Positions 17,393-26,365 of a stretch of 64,000 nucleotides of DNA are shown one piece after another. Below the pieces are notes generated by a model. The model was given only the letters and a program-made list of their open reading frames with translations. It was not told the origin of the DNA and ran no database searches. The position numbers and the translations under genes are program-made. The stretch is from Nitratireductor aquimarinus (GTDB lineage: Bacteria; Pseudomonadota; Alphaproteobacteria; Rhizobiales; Rhizobiaceae), in NCBI RefSeq assembly GCF_017255295.1, contig NZ_JAFKDE010000006.1, forward strand, positions 1-64,000. Direction: 5' to 3'. The stretch's first letter is position 1. Each line of letters opens with the position of its first letter.

Positions 17393-18280
17393 ATGTCCCT
17401 CGTCGCCACACTCATCTCTCATCCGGCAAAGCGCGCTCTCACGCCCGCGGTTGCGACTATGGCCATGGAGGCGCTCGATGCAAGCGCCATCGACTGGCTG
17501 GGTGAAAACCTGGCCTGCGACATCGCCCTGGCCCCCGGTTCCGATCCCGCAGAGGCCGAAGCACGCCTGCGCACGGCACTGGCCGGTGCGCCCATCGATG
17601 TCGCGGTGCAGAAAACCGACAACCGGCGCAAGAAGATGCTGATCGCCGACATGGATTCCACCATGATCGATCAGGAGTGCATTGATGAACTGGCAGCCGA
17701 GCTTGGTCTGAAGGACGCCGTTGCCGGCATCACACGGCGCGCGATGAATGGCGAGATCGCCTTCGAGCCGGCGCTGGAAGAGCGCGTCGGGCTCTTAAAA
17801 GGCCTGCCGCTCAACGTCATCGACAGCGTGATCGAAAAGCGCATCACGCTCGCATCCGGCGGCCCGGCGCTCGTCGCCACGATGAAAGCCGCAGGCGCAT
17901 TCACCGCCCTCGTCTCGGGCGGGTTCGAACAGTTCACCGGGCCGGTCGGCGCAAAACTCGGCTTCCACACGCAGCAGGCCAACCATCTTTTGACCGATGG
18001 TGACCGGCTGAGCGGCGAGGTCAAGAAGCCCATTCTGGGGCGGGAGGCAAAGGCCGTCGCGTTAAACCGCTTTGCCGCAGAACACGGCCTGACGCCGGAC
18101 GATGTGCTGGCCGTGGGTGACGGCGCCAACGATCTCGACATGCTGGTTCTGGCCGGCCTCGGCGTTGCCCTCCACGCCAAGCCCGCAGTTGCGGAACAGG
18201 CGCGGGTGCGCATCGACCATGGCGACCTCACCGCACTTCTCTTCCTGCAGGGCTATCGCGAAGCGGACTTCGTCACATGA
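17393..18280 (+). CDS. serB: Phosphoserine phosphatase
   Basis: A 295-residue HAD-family enzyme for the last step of serine synthesis. The catalytic motif DMDSTMI is at about residue 85. Motif II serine is in ALVSGGFEQF, and motif III/IV (GDGANDLDML) binds Mg. The N-terminal 75 residues form the extra domain seen in longer SerB proteins. The stop codon overlaps the start of the following acetyltransferase by four bases, indicating translational coupling. Confidence 0.97.
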   Translation: MSLVATLISHPAKRALTPAVATMAMEALDASAIDWLGENLACDIALAPGSDPAEAEARLRTALAGAPIDVAVQKTDNRRKKMLIADMDSTMIDQECIDELAAELGLKDAVAGITRRAMNGEIAFEPALEERVGLLKGLPLNVIDSVIEKRITLASGGPALVATMKAAGAFTALVSGGFEQFTGPVGAKLGFHTQQANHLLTDGDRLSGEVKKPILGREAKAVALNRFAAEHGLTPDDVLAVGDGANDLDMLVLAGLGVALHAKPAVAEQARVRIDHGDLTALLFLQGYREADFVT

Positions 18281-18840
18281 CGCTTCTTGAGACCGAGCGC
18301 CTGATCCTGCGCAACTGGGGCGAGGAAGACCGCGCCTTCTTCCACCACATCAACTCCGATGAGACGATCATGGAGTTCTTCCCCTATCGTCGCAGCCGCG
18401 AGGACGCCGACGCAGCGATGGATTTCATCCGCGATGGCATCGAACAGAACGGTTTCGGCTTTGCAGCGGTGGAACTGAAGGAAACCGGCGACCTTATCGG
18501 CTTTGTTGGGCTGCACCGCCCGCGCGGGCTCTCCAACCTGCCCGAAGACGCCATCGAGATCGGCTGGCGTCTGGCACCGGAATTCTGGGGCAAGGGCTAT
18601 GTCACGGAGGCTGCGCGCGCATGGCTTGCCCATGGTTTCGAAACGCTCGGCCTTGATGAAATCGTTTCATTTGCGGTTGCCGGCAATGAGCGCTCCACCG
18701 CCGTCATGCGCCGCATCGGCATGCGCCACGACGCAGCTGACGATTTCGACCATCCCGCCGTGCCCGACACGCACCGCGGGCTGAAGCGCCACGTGCTCTA
18801 CCGCCTGTCCCGCGCGGACTGGAAAGCCCGGCAGGCATAG
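18277..18840 (+). CDS. GNAT-family N-acetyltransferase (RimJ/RimL-like)
   Basis: A 187-residue protein of the RimJ/RimL-type acetyltransferase group. It opens with TERLILRNWGEEDRAFF, characteristic of this clade. The acetyl-CoA-binding segment is around IGWRLAPEFWGKGYVTEAARA, and a beta-bulge follows in FAVAGNERSTAVMRRIGM. Substrate is unknown; relatives acetylate ribosomal proteins, antibiotics or small molecules. It overlaps serB by ATGA and is followed by a strong terminator. Confidence 0.92.
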   Translation: MTLLETERLILRNWGEEDRAFFHHINSDETIMEFFPYRRSREDADAAMDFIRDGIEQNGFGFAAVELKETGDLIGFVGLHRPRGLSNLPEDAIEIGWRLAPEFWGKGYVTEAARAWLAHGFETLGLDEIVSFAVAGNERSTAVMRRIGMRHDAADDFDHPAVPDTHRGLKRHVLYRLSRADWKARQA

Positions 18841-18868
18841 CCGGCACTTTTCTCCCCAAAGACAAGAG

Positions 18869-18904
18869 AACGGCCCGGAAACCATCGCTTCCGGGCCGTT
18901 TTGC
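18869..18904 (+). terminator. Rho-independent terminator after the serB operon
   Basis: A 12-bp stem AACGGCCCGGAA/TTCCGGGCCGTT with an 8-base loop followed by TT then GC on the plus strand (the stem itself supplies two more Ts). It lies between the acetyltransferase and the convergent degP. Confidence 0.85.
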
Positions 18905-18930
18905 ATTGATCTGGCAAGTTTGCCTGAAGA

Positions 18931-20439
18931 TCAGTCCATCCGCAGCGTCACGAAGCGCAGCTCGCCATTCTTGGAAGCCAGCATCAGAAGCGCATTGCGG
19001 CGGCCCTGCCCTTTCAGCTCCTCAAGACGGTCCAGCGCCTCCTTCGGCGTAGAGACCGTCGCCTGGGCGATCTCGACGATGACATCGCCAACGGCAACGC
19101 CCTTGTCTGCGGCAACCGAATCCTCATCTACCTTGGTGATGACGACGCCGTTCACATCGGCGGAAATCTCATACTGCTCGCGCAGCGCGTCATTCAGCTC
19201 GGCCATGTGCATGCCCAGAACGGCAGCAGACGACACGGCTTCGCTCTCGCCGGCCTGCTCATCGCCCGGCGTTTCGGTGGAAGCCAGCTTCTCACTGTCT
19301 TCAAGACGGCCGAGCGTGACCTTCACGGTCTCTTCTTCGCCCTTGCGGACAACGGTGACATCCACTTCCTTGCCCACCGGGCTTTCAGCGACGATGCGCG
19401 GCAGTTCGCGCACATTTTCGACCGTCTGACCGTCGAAGGTGATGATCACGTCACCGGGCTGGATCGACCCGTCATCGACCGGACCGCCTTCGATCACGCC
19501 GCTCACCATCGCACCCATGGCCTCGTCCATGCCGAGGCTCTCGGCAATGTCGTCGGTCACTTCCTGAATGCGAACGCCGAGCCAGCCGCGACGCGTCTCG
19601 CCGAACTCGCGCAGCTGATCGACAACCTTGATCGCCAGCGCCGAGGGAATGGAGAAGCCGATGCCGATGGAACCGCCGGTCGGGGAAATGATCGCCGTGT
19701 TGATGCCGATCACCTCACCATCCATGTTGAAAAGCGGGCCACCGGAATTGCCCCGGTTGATGGCCGCATCCGTCTGGATGAAATCATCATAGGGGCCGGA
19801 ACCGATTTCGCGGTTGCGGGCCGAAACGATGCCCACCGTCACCGTGCCGCCAAGGCCAAACGGGTTGCCGATGGCCATGACCCAGTCACCGATGCGCATC
19901 CTGTCGGAATCGCCAAACGGCACTTCCTGCAATTCGCGCTTGCTCGCATCCACCTTCAGAACGGCAAGATCCGTCTTGGTGTCGACGCCCAGCAGCTCGG
20001 CGTCCAGCTTGCCGCCATCGGTGAAGTTTACGACGATCTCGTCGGCATCGGAGATCACGTGATTGTTGGTGACGACGATGCCTTCCTTGGCGTCGATCAC
20101 GAAACCCGAGCCCAGGGACTGGGCCTGACGCGGACCGCGATCGGCCTCCGGCTCATCCTGAAAGAAATCGTCGAAGAACTCCTGCAGGGGCGAGCCCTCG
20201 GGCAGCTTGGGCAGCGGCACCCGGCCAGAGCTTCCGCCACCTGCGGAGCGCGAGGTGGAAATGTTGACCACCGCGCCGGCAAGCCGCTCGGCAAGGTCGG
20301 CAACCGAGGCAGGGCCTTCCGCCCGCGCTTCCTGCGCAACGATGACCGGCGTTGCGGCAAGACCTCCAAGCGCAAGGAGAGCGGCCACTGGCGCCACCCG
20401 CGTGGCGCGTAAAATCTTGGATGGGGTCATAAAGAGCAT
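18931..20439 (-). CDS. degP: Periplasmic serine protease of the DegP/HtrA (Do) family
   Basis: A 502-residue periplasmic chaperone-protease. The signal peptide is near residues 1-40, ending in VAQEARA. The catalytic triad is visible: His in VVTNNHVIS, Asp in TKTDLAVLKV, Ser in RGNSGGPLFN. Two PDZ domains follow, near residues 285-375 and 405-500. Unlike E. coli DegP, the C-terminal PDZ is followed immediately by the end. Two starts nine bases apart are possible (20439 or 20430). DUF2065 and hflCK lie upstream on the same strand, making an envelope quality-control group. Confidence 0.95.
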   Translation of the reverse strand: MLFMTPSKILRATRVAPVAALLALGGLAATPVIVAQEARAEGPASVADLAERLAGAVVNISTSRSAGGGSSGRVPLPKLPEGSPLQEFFDDFFQDEPEADRGPRQAQSLGSGFVIDAKEGIVVTNNHVISDADEIVVNFTDGGKLDAELLGVDTKTDLAVLKVDASKRELQEVPFGDSDRMRIGDWVMAIGNPFGLGGTVTVGIVSARNREIGSGPYDDFIQTDAAINRGNSGGPLFNMDGEVIGINTAIISPTGGSIGIGFSIPSALAIKVVDQLREFGETRRGWLGVRIQEVTDDIAESLGMDEAMGAMVSGVIEGGPVDDGSIQPGDVIITFDGQTVENVRELPRIVAESPVGKEVDVTVVRKGEEETVKVTLGRLEDSEKLASTETPGDEQAGESEAVSSAAVLGMHMAELNDALREQYEISADVNGVVITKVDEDSVAADKGVAVGDVIVEIAQATVSTPKEALDRLEELKGQGRRNALLMLASKNGELRFVTLRMD

Positions 20440-20555
20440 TTCTCCAGATGGCTTGCTTGGTGGAACGACGATTGGCCGGAATTCTACGCCCTATGCTGGG
20501 CCGATTCCATTAACAGGCGCTTCAAATTTCCATGATTCGCCGTGATTACGGCACG

Positions 20556-20592
20556 TTTGCGGCCCGCACGGGATTTCCGTACGGGCCGCAAA
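20556..20592. terminator. Hairpin after the DUF2065 gene
   Basis: An 11-bp stem TTTGCGGCCCG/CGGGCCGCAAA with a 15-base loop, immediately downstream of the DUF2065 stop codon and upstream of degP. It lacks a T-run, so it could be a stability element or a weak terminator separating hflKC-DUF2065 from degP. Confidence 0.5.
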
Positions 20593-20597
20593 ATGTT

Positions 20598-20783
20598 TCA
20601 TCCTCTGACGAGCCAGACCAAGAACACCCCCAGCATCATGGCGGTGATGCCGGCAGTGCGAAGCGCACTGTCCGGCATTTCGAGGACCTGCTCGGCAAGC
20701 CTCTTGGCCAGCCCTGGCATGCCGCCGTAGACCAGACCCTCGATAACGAGGACAAGGCCCAGAGCGGCAAGGAAGTCGCTCAT
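20598..20783 (-). CDS. DUF2065 small membrane protein
   Basis: A 61-residue protein with two hydrophobic segments (AALGLVLVIEGLVYG and ITAMMLGVFLVWLV), matching the DUF2065/YjeT family. In many Proteobacteria it lies beside hflC, as here, 12 bases downstream. Its function is unknown; the location suggests an accessory role in the HflKC-FtsH membrane complex, which is inference. Confidence 0.88.
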   Translation of the reverse strand: MSDFLAALGLVLVIEGLVYGGMPGLAKRLAEQVLEMPDSALRTAGITAMMLGVFLVWLVRG

Positions 20784-20795
20784 GTCGACCGCCGG

Positions 20796-21734
20796 CTACT
20801 GGCCGGCCGTCGCGCCCTGTGCGGCCGGAGCCGCCGGAGCGGATGAGCCCGAGGCACCGCCGGTCGAGTCGTTGAAGAAGCGGAAGAACTCCGAATCCGG
20901 CGAAAGCAGCATGGTCGTGCCTTCCGGGTTCAGCGCCTGCTGGTAAGCATTCATCGAACGATAGAACTCGAAGAAGTCCTCATCGCGCGAGAAAGCATCA
21001 GCGAAGATGGCGTTGCGCTCTGCTTCGCCCTCACCACGCAGGATTTCCGATTCACGCTGTGCAGCAGCCAGGATCTCGACGACCTCACGGTCGGCGCGGG
21101 CGCGGATGCGGGCAGCGGCCTCACGACCACGGGCACGCAGGCGCTCGGCCTCGGCCAGACGCTCGGCCTTCATCCGGTCATAGGTCTGCTGAGAAACCTC
21201 TGCCGTCAGATCCGTCCGGCGAATGCGCACGTCTTCGATCTCCAGGCCCAGCGATGCAGCGGCGGGACGCAGTTCGTCGGCGACTTCACGCATCATCGAT
21301 GCGCGCTCTTCCGAGAGAGCAGCCTCAAAGCCGCGACGGCCATAGACACCGCGCAGGGCGGAGTCGAGACGCGTGCGCAGACGCTGCTCGGCAAGAGCGA
21401 CGCTACCCGAAACGGCCTGCCGGAAACGGCGGGGATCGCTGATCGAGTAAGCAATGAAGGCGTCCACTTCGTAGAACTTGCCGCCCGAGACCTGAACGCG
21501 GATGTCGTCAAGATCGAAGCGCAGGATGCGGTCTTCGATGATCTGGACGTTGTCCGCTTCGAGGAAGCCGAACGGAAGTTTGAAGTAGAGACCCGGCTCG
21601 GTCTTCACATCGACGATTTCACCGAAGCGAAGAACGATGGCCTGCTGGCGTTCATTGACCACGAAGATCGACGAATAGACCAGGAACAGGATGACTGCGC
21701 CAATGACGACGAGAATGGGGAAACGGTTGGACAT
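20796..21734 (-). CDS. hflC: HflC, SPFH-domain regulator of FtsH protease
   Basis: A 312-residue protein. One N-terminal transmembrane helix (ILVVIGAVILFLVYSSIFVV) is followed by the SPFH/prohibitin domain with VNERQQAIVLRFGEI, and a long helical coiled-coil with RADREVVEILAAAQRESEILRGEGE. The C-terminus is Ala/Pro/Ser-rich. With HflK it forms the large periplasmic assembly that encloses FtsH and modulates its proteolysis. The ATG overlaps the hflK stop codon in TGATG, so translation is coupled. Confidence 0.96.
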   Translation of the reverse strand: MSNRFPILVVIGAVILFLVYSSIFVVNERQQAIVLRFGEIVDVKTEPGLYFKLPFGFLEADNVQIIEDRILRFDLDDIRVQVSGGKFYEVDAFIAYSISDPRRFRQAVSGSVALAEQRLRTRLDSALRGVYGRRGFEAALSEERASMMREVADELRPAAASLGLEIEDVRIRRTDLTAEVSQQTYDRMKAERLAEAERLRARGREAAARIRARADREVVEILAAAQRESEILRGEGEAERNAIFADAFSRDEDFFEFYRSMNAYQQALNPEGTTMLLSPDSEFFRFFNDSTGGASGSSAPAAPAAQGATAGQ

Positions 21735-22834
21735 CAGTTGCTCCCTCCCGCAGTCGTGCGCGGCTGCGATTGCTGGCGAAGTTCAGGCAGCGGCAGATAG
21801 GGCACAACGCCCGAACCGCCATCCTGGCCGACAATCACCTTGTTCGAGCCCTGAAGCACGTTTTCCATGGTTTCGAGGAACAGCCTCTTGCGTGTCACGG
21901 CCGGGGCCTTTGCGTACTCGTCATAGACGGAGACGAAGCGCTGGGCCTCACCTTCGGCTTCCTGCACGACGCGGTTTTTATAGGCCGCGGCTTCTTCGCG
22001 AATCTGGGCCGCTTCACCACGGGCCTGACCGAGCTGCTGGTTGGAGTACTGGTTGGATTCCTCAACGAAGCGGTCTTCGTCCTGCTCGGCGCGCTGCACC
22101 TCGTCAAACGCATCGGCCACTTCGCGCGGCGGCGCAGCGTCCTCGATCGACAGGGCGTTGACCGTCAGACCCGTGCCATACTCATCAAGCGCGGTCTGGA
22201 TGGTCGTGCGCACGTCTTCTGCAATGCCCTGACGGTCATCGCGGAAGATGTCCTGAGCCGGCCTGCGACCGACAACCTCACGCATGGCGCTTTCGGCAAC
22301 CTGGCGCAGAGTTTCGTCGGGATTGGCGACATTGAACAGATAGGCTGAAGGATCGGCAACCTGATAGGCGACGGAGAACTTCACGTCGACGATGTTCTGG
22401 TCACCGGACAGCATGAGACCGCTGGACGTGCCGCCCCGCGTCTCACCAATGTCCACCAGACGCTCGGCGACCGTGGCCTTCTCGACCGTTTCGATCGGCC
22501 ACCAATGGAAGTGCAGGCCCGGCTCGGAGAGTTCCGGCTTCGGCTTACCGAAACGCAGTTCCACCGCCAGTTCGTCCGGCTGAACCGTGTAAACGGATTT
22601 GAACAGCCACAGACCGGCCAACGCAACGAGCACCAGAACGATCATGGCCGGGCTGACGCCACCGCCACCGGGCAGTGCGTTCTTCAACCGGTCCTGTCCG
22701 CGTTTGATGATCTCTTCCAGATCGGGCGGAGATCCCTGCGGTCCGCTCGGCCCACGCGGTCCCTGGTCCCAGGGCCCCCCGTTATTGCCGCCGCCCCAAG
22801 GGCCGCCTCCGCCACTTTGATTGTTCCAGGGCAT
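21734..22834 (-). CDS. hflK: HflK, SPFH-domain regulator of FtsH protease
   Basis: A 366-residue partner of HflC. It begins with the Gly/Pro/Trp-rich N-terminus typical of HflK (MPWNNQSGGGGPWGGG). A transmembrane helix near residue 75 (MIVLVLVALAGLWLFKSVYTV) precedes the SPFH domain and coiled coil. The start at 22834 is chosen because this glycine-rich beginning is conserved; the upstream open frame is not. It is the first gene of hflK-hflC-DUF2065. Confidence 0.96.
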   Translation of the reverse strand: MPWNNQSGGGGPWGGGNNGGPWDQGPRGPSGPQGSPPDLEEIIKRGQDRLKNALPGGGGVSPAMIVLVLVALAGLWLFKSVYTVQPDELAVELRFGKPKPELSEPGLHFHWWPIETVEKATVAERLVDIGETRGGTSSGLMLSGDQNIVDVKFSVAYQVADPSAYLFNVANPDETLRQVAESAMREVVGRRPAQDIFRDDRQGIAEDVRTTIQTALDEYGTGLTVNALSIEDAAPPREVADAFDEVQRAEQDEDRFVEESNQYSNQQLGQARGEAAQIREEAAAYKNRVVQEAEGEAQRFVSVYDEYAKAPAVTRKRLFLETMENVLQGSNKVIVGQDGGSGVVPYLPLPELRQQSQPRTTAGGSN

Positions 22835-22981
22835 TCGTGTTCCTTTTCTTGATCCGGGCTCCGGCCCAAAGGCCAGCTCTCCCATCCGGTCAGTTATAGG
22901 TAGCGGCAAATCCCCTTTCAACGCGGCAGCCCGCCGCGTTCCCTGATCTTTGCAGGGAAAAGAGTGCCTTGCCCAGCCTGT

Positions 22982-23476
22982 TCAGCGCCGTTGGTAGACC
23001 ACATAGGTTGTGGCGTAAACGTCCTTTTCGCCTTCGGGCACGTCCTCACGCGAGACTTCTTCCCAGATTTCCGGGTCGATTTCGGGAAACACCGTATCAC
23101 CGTCGATCTCGGCATGCACATGCGTGACATGCAGACGGTCGGCCATCTCCATCGCCTCGCGGTAGATCTGCCCGCCGCCGATGACGCAGACATCGGCCTT
23201 CGCATCGCCACCGCCAGCCAGCGCAAGCGCAACGGCAAGCGAAGAGACGCATTCCGCCCCTTCAGCCTCGTATCCCGCCTGCCGCGTGATGACGATGTTG
23301 CGCCGTCCCGGCAGCGGTCTGCCGATGCTTTCCCAGGTCTTGCGCCCCATGACCACGGGCTTGCCCGTGGTGATCGCCTTGAAGCGCTTCAGATCGGTCG
23401 ACAGCCGCCACGGCAGGTCGCCCTCGCGGCCGATCACACCGTTTTCGGCCATTGCCACAACCAGTTCGATGCTCAT
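22982..23476 (-). CDS. folA: Dihydrofolate reductase
   Basis: A 164-residue enzyme reducing dihydrofolate with NADPH. The N-terminal IELVVAMAENGVIGREGDLPW contains the conserved Trp loop. VVMGRKTWESIG is the NADPH-binding motif, and VIGGGQIYREAM the second nucleotide motif. The start at 23476 has GGGGAGGGGGCG upstream. It lies 14 bases downstream of thyA, whose reaction produces dihydrofolate, so the two form a functional operon. Confidence 0.97.
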   Translation of the reverse strand: MSIELVVAMAENGVIGREGDLPWRLSTDLKRFKAITTGKPVVMGRKTWESIGRPLPGRRNIVITRQAGYEAEGAECVSSLAVALALAGGGDAKADVCVIGGGQIYREAMEMADRLHVTHVHAEIDGDTVFPEIDPEIWEEVSREDVPEGEKDVYATTYVVYQRR

Positions 23477-23490
23477 CGCCCCCTCCCCGC

Positions 23491-24285
23491 TCAAACGGCA
23501 ATCGGCGCACGGATCGTCGGATCCGCGACATAGCCATCGAGACGGAAATCCTCAAAGCGGAACGCAAAGAGATCCGTCACATCCGGGTTCATCCACATGG
23601 TGGGCAAGGGCTTGGGCGTGCGCGTCAGCTGCTCGCGCGCCTGATCGAAATGGTTGGAATAAAGATGGGCGTCGCCCAGCGTGTGCACGAAATCGCCGGC
23701 GCGCAGCCCGGTCACCTGGGCGACCATCATCGTCAAAAGCGCATAGGAGGCGATGTTGAAGGGCACGCCCAGAAAAATGTCGGCGGAGCGCTGGTAGAGC
23801 TGGCAGGAAAGCCGCCCGTCGGCCACGTGGAACTGGAAAAGGCAGTGGCATGGCGGCAGCGCCATGGAATCCACCTCGGCCGGGTTCCACGCCGACACCA
23901 CGTGACGCCGCGAATGAGGATTGTCGCGCAAACCTTTCAGAAGATTCGCGATCTGGTCGATATGCCCGCCATCCGGCGCCGGCCAGGAGCGCCACTGCGC
24001 ACCATAGACGGGCCCCAGATCGCCATTCTCATCCGCCCACTCATCCCAGATGGAAACACCGTTTTCCTTCAGGTAGCGAATGTTGGTGTCGCCCTTCAGA
24101 AACCAGAGCAGCTCGTGAATGATCGAACGCAGATGCAGCTTCTTGGTGGTGAGAACGGGAAAGCCTTCTTCCAGATCAAAGCGCATCTGATGGCCGAACA
24201 CGCCGCGCGTGCCGGTTCCCGTGCGGTCGTCGCGGTCGACACCGTTTTCGAGAACATGGGAAAGAAGATCGAGATACTGGCGCAT
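23491..24285 (-). CDS. thyA: Thymidylate synthase
   Basis: A 264-residue ThyA-type enzyme making dTMP from dUMP with methylene-tetrahydrofolate. The nucleophile Cys is in [10 protein letters not shown]. The N-terminal [18 protein letters not shown] and the dUMP-binding [20 protein letters not shown] are typical. The C-terminus APIAV matches the essential terminal valine. It is followed by folA 14 bases on. Confidence 0.98.
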   Translation of the reverse strand: MRQYLDLLSHVLENGVDRDDRTGTGTRGVFGHQMRFDLEEGFPVLTTKKLHLRSIIHELLWFLKGDTNIRYLKENGVSIWDEWADENGDLGPVYGAQWRSWPAPDGGHIDQIANLLKGLRDNPHSRRHVVSAWNPAEVDSMALPPCHCLFQFHVADGRLSCQLYQRSADIFLGVPFNIASYALLTMMVAQVTGLRAGDFVHTLGDAHLYSNHFDQAREQLTRTPKPLPTMWMNPDVTDLFAFRFEDFRLDGYVADPTIRAPIAV

Positions 24286-24418
24286 GGCTGTCCGATTCGG
24301 GCTGGCGTTATCGCGCCATCATAAAGCAGCCACCTGCCACGAAAAGTGCGCGCCACAGGGTTTGGCGACGCCATCCACATACGCCGGCGCACATTCGGGC
24401 AACAGGGTTAAGGAGAAA

Positions 24419-24449
24419 GCCGCCCCTCCCCCCGGCAGAAAGAGGCGGC
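24419..24449 (-). terminator. Probable terminator of the DUF2853 gene
   Basis: GCCGCC (24444-24449 on the complement) pairs with GGCGGC (24419-24424). On the minus strand it is followed by TTTCTCCTT. The stem is only 6 bp and the loop is 19 bases, so this is a moderate call. Confidence 0.4.
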
Positions 24450-24471
24450 GAAGTTCAGCGAAGCCGGAACC

Positions 24472-24783
24472 TCAAAGTTCGGAAAGCTGGCCCAGATGCT
24501 TCGCAACCAGATAGTAGAACGTCACGCGGCTCTTGGACCGGTCGCCAGACATGGTTTCGCACACGGTCTCGATCACGGCATCGCATTTTGCGGCGTCGGT
24601 CTGTCCGAGCTTCTTCATGCACCAGCTGGTGCGAACGCGGTCAAGCTCGCTGGAATCGCTGCAGGAGACCAGGGAGGAATCCCTGTTGCGCAACGCGATG
24701 CCAAGATGCTTCACGATCTTGTTGACGACTTCCTCACTCGCGGTGGCATCGTATTTGCGGACATCCGCAAGATAATCGGCCAT
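24472..24783 (-). CDS. DUF2853-family protein
   Basis: A 103-residue all-helical protein. It matches the DUF2853 pattern: an N-terminal MADYLADVRKYD, central IALRNRDSSLVSCSDSSELDRVR and WCMKKLG, and a C-terminal SRVTFYYLVAKHLG. Function is unknown in the family. The start at 24783 lies two bases into a run with AAAGATC upstream. It stands alone between thyA and the tmRNA locus. Confidence 0.8.
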   Translation of the reverse strand: MADYLADVRKYDATASEEVVNKIVKHLGIALRNRDSSLVSCSDSSELDRVRTSWCMKKLGQTDAAKCDAVIETVCETMSGDRSKSRVTFYYLVAKHLGQLSEL

Positions 24784-24979
24784 GATCTTTTCCCTCACTT
24801 TTCAACGTGGGTACGCTTCCACAGAAACGGCCGGACCTCACGCAACCTGTGCGTTTGCCAAAGCCGCCTCACACCAAAAAAGACATTTATTAAAGGTTGA
24901 CGCTAAGTCAATGCGAAAACCCCACGGGTTTCACGCGAAGACCCCTTTTCTTGCGAGGGCCGGGTCACTATATTCGCTG

Positions 24980-25322
24980 CGTCGGCTTGACCGACTATGG
25001 CGATAAACTGCCGGTGAAATAAGCCATTCGGACCCGGGGGCAGTGCCCGGCGCCTCCACCACAAACCGCCGCAGGGCTCCGGCCCAAGGGCGGCTTCTGA
25101 TGGGGGCGAAACAGGATCGACGAGGGTGTAAAGATCGGACTTTCGCTCGGCATGATACCACCGTTATCGGGTCAAACTAGTAGTTGCAAACGACAACTAT
25201 GCGGAGGCACGTCTCGCTGCTTAATGCAGTGCGACAGCTTCACTTGAACTCCTAAGGGTTCGCACCTTTAGGCGGGGTCCGGAGGCACCTGGCAACAGAA
25301 GCCTCCACTCTTGCCCCGCTCT
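24980..25322 (+). ncRNA. ssrA: Two-piece (circularly permuted) tmRNA
   Basis: The order is permuted, as in alphaproteobacteria. An upstream acceptor piece ends at 25062 in GCGCCTCCACCA, with a T-arm CCGGG/CCCGG. A 39-base intervening segment follows. The coding piece begins at 25102 with GGGGGCGAAACAGGATCGAC; its GGGGGC pairs with the acceptor GCCTCC. The tag frame starts at GCA (25186) and reads ANDNYAEARLAA before TAA at 25222-25224. A pseudoknot region follows, with GCGGGG pairing with CCCCGC near 25315. The outer boundaries are approximate; a TATATT at 24969-24974 may be the -10. The RNA rescues stalled ribosomes and tags proteins for ClpXP. Confidence 0.93.
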
Positions 25323-25577
25323 CGACCTCTCCTTTCAATCTCCCCTTCCCTGCATCGACATTCGCGCGCAGACAGCGAAGCTGTCAGGCAATGTCTCCGG
25401 CGCAGTGCAGCGTCCCGCAGCGATTGTCTGCAATACAGACAAGAGGGCCATGGTTGAAAAAACTGGTCTGTCAGGCGGGTGGGAGCGTGCGAACAGACAT
25501 AAGCCGCCTTTTGCCGGTTTACGTGAGCACGGTCCTTGATTAGAGGTAAGTCAAAGATTCAACAACCGGTTCGCAGA

Positions 25578-26165
25578 ATGGCCGAAGACCGCATTAGATA
25601 CGATATTCTCGCTCAGGATGCGCTGCGTGGCGTCATGCGCAAAGTCCTGACTGAAGTTGCGCGCACGGGGCTTCCCGGCGAGCATCACTTCTTCATCACC
25701 TTTCTGACCAATGCACCCGGTGTCCGTGTATCGTCACGCCTGCGTGAACGTTATCCCGAACAGATGACAATCGTGTTGCAGTATCAGTACTGGGACCTGA
25801 AAGTCAGCGAGACGGGTTTCGAAGTGGGCCTCTCCTTCGCCGATGTGCCGGAAATGCTCAGCGTTCCCTTCTCTGCAGTGCGCGGGTTTTACGATCCGTC
25901 CGTGAATTTCGAGCTCGAATTCGATGTGAAGCCCGAGCAGGAAGACGCTCCCAGCGCCGAGATCACCGCGGTTCACACCGATGGCGACGAGGCGGATGAG
26001 GGATCGGCGAAAAAGGCCGGCGCAAAGAAAGCCGCCCGCAAGCCGAAGAAGAAGGAAAAGGCCGAAGCGGATGCCGAGACGGCAACCGATGAGGCAGAAG
26101 ACGACGCCGGGCCCGGGAACAAGGGTGCGCAAGTGGTTTCCCTGGACGCCTTCCGGAAGAAGTGA
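25578..26165 (+). CDS. sspB: SspB, ClpXP adaptor for ssrA-tagged proteins
   Basis: A 195-residue alphaproteobacterial SspB. The conserved substrate-binding domain covers about residues 1-125 (RIRYDILAQDALRGVMRKVL, GEHHFFITFLTNAPGV, VLQYQYWDLKV). A long acidic/lysine-rich linker follows, and the C-terminal VVSLDAFRKK is the ClpX-tethering tail. The start at 25578 (MAEDRIRY) fits homologues; an earlier TTG at 25536 is open. It lies about 250 bases downstream of ssrA, which encodes the tag it recognises, and is followed three bases on by a DUF4169 gene. Confidence 0.95.
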   Translation: MAEDRIRYDILAQDALRGVMRKVLTEVARTGLPGEHHFFITFLTNAPGVRVSSRLRERYPEQMTIVLQYQYWDLKVSETGFEVGLSFADVPEMLSVPFSAVRGFYDPSVNFELEFDVKPEQEDAPSAEITAVHTDGDEADEGSAKKAGAKKAARKPKKKEKAEADAETATDEAEDDAGPGNKGAQVVSLDAFRKK

Positions 26166-26167
26166 CG

Positions 26168-26365
26168 ATGGGCGAGCTGGTCAATCTTCGCCAGCGCCGC
26201 AAGCAGCGTGCGCGTGCGGAAAAAGAGCAGCGCGCCGCCGAAAACCGCATCCTGCATGGCCGCAGCAAGGCCGAGCGCATGCGCGATGAGAGTGACAGAT
26301 CGCAGACCATCGCGCAGCTGGACGGGCACCGGCTCACCGGTCGCCCGGAACGCGATCCAAAATGA
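26168..26365 (+). CDS. DUF4169-family small basic protein
   Basis: A 65-residue, highly charged, probably helical protein. The pattern ELVNLRQRRKQRARAEKEQ, then SKAERMRDE and a terminal LDGHRL, matches DUF4169, a small family linked to sspB in Rhizobiales. It starts two bases after the sspB stop codon and overlaps the next gene, so all three are almost certainly one operon. Function is unknown. Confidence 0.8.
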   Translation: MGELVNLRQRRKQRARAEKEQRAAENRILHGRSKAERMRDESDRSQTIAQLDGHRLTGRPERDPK

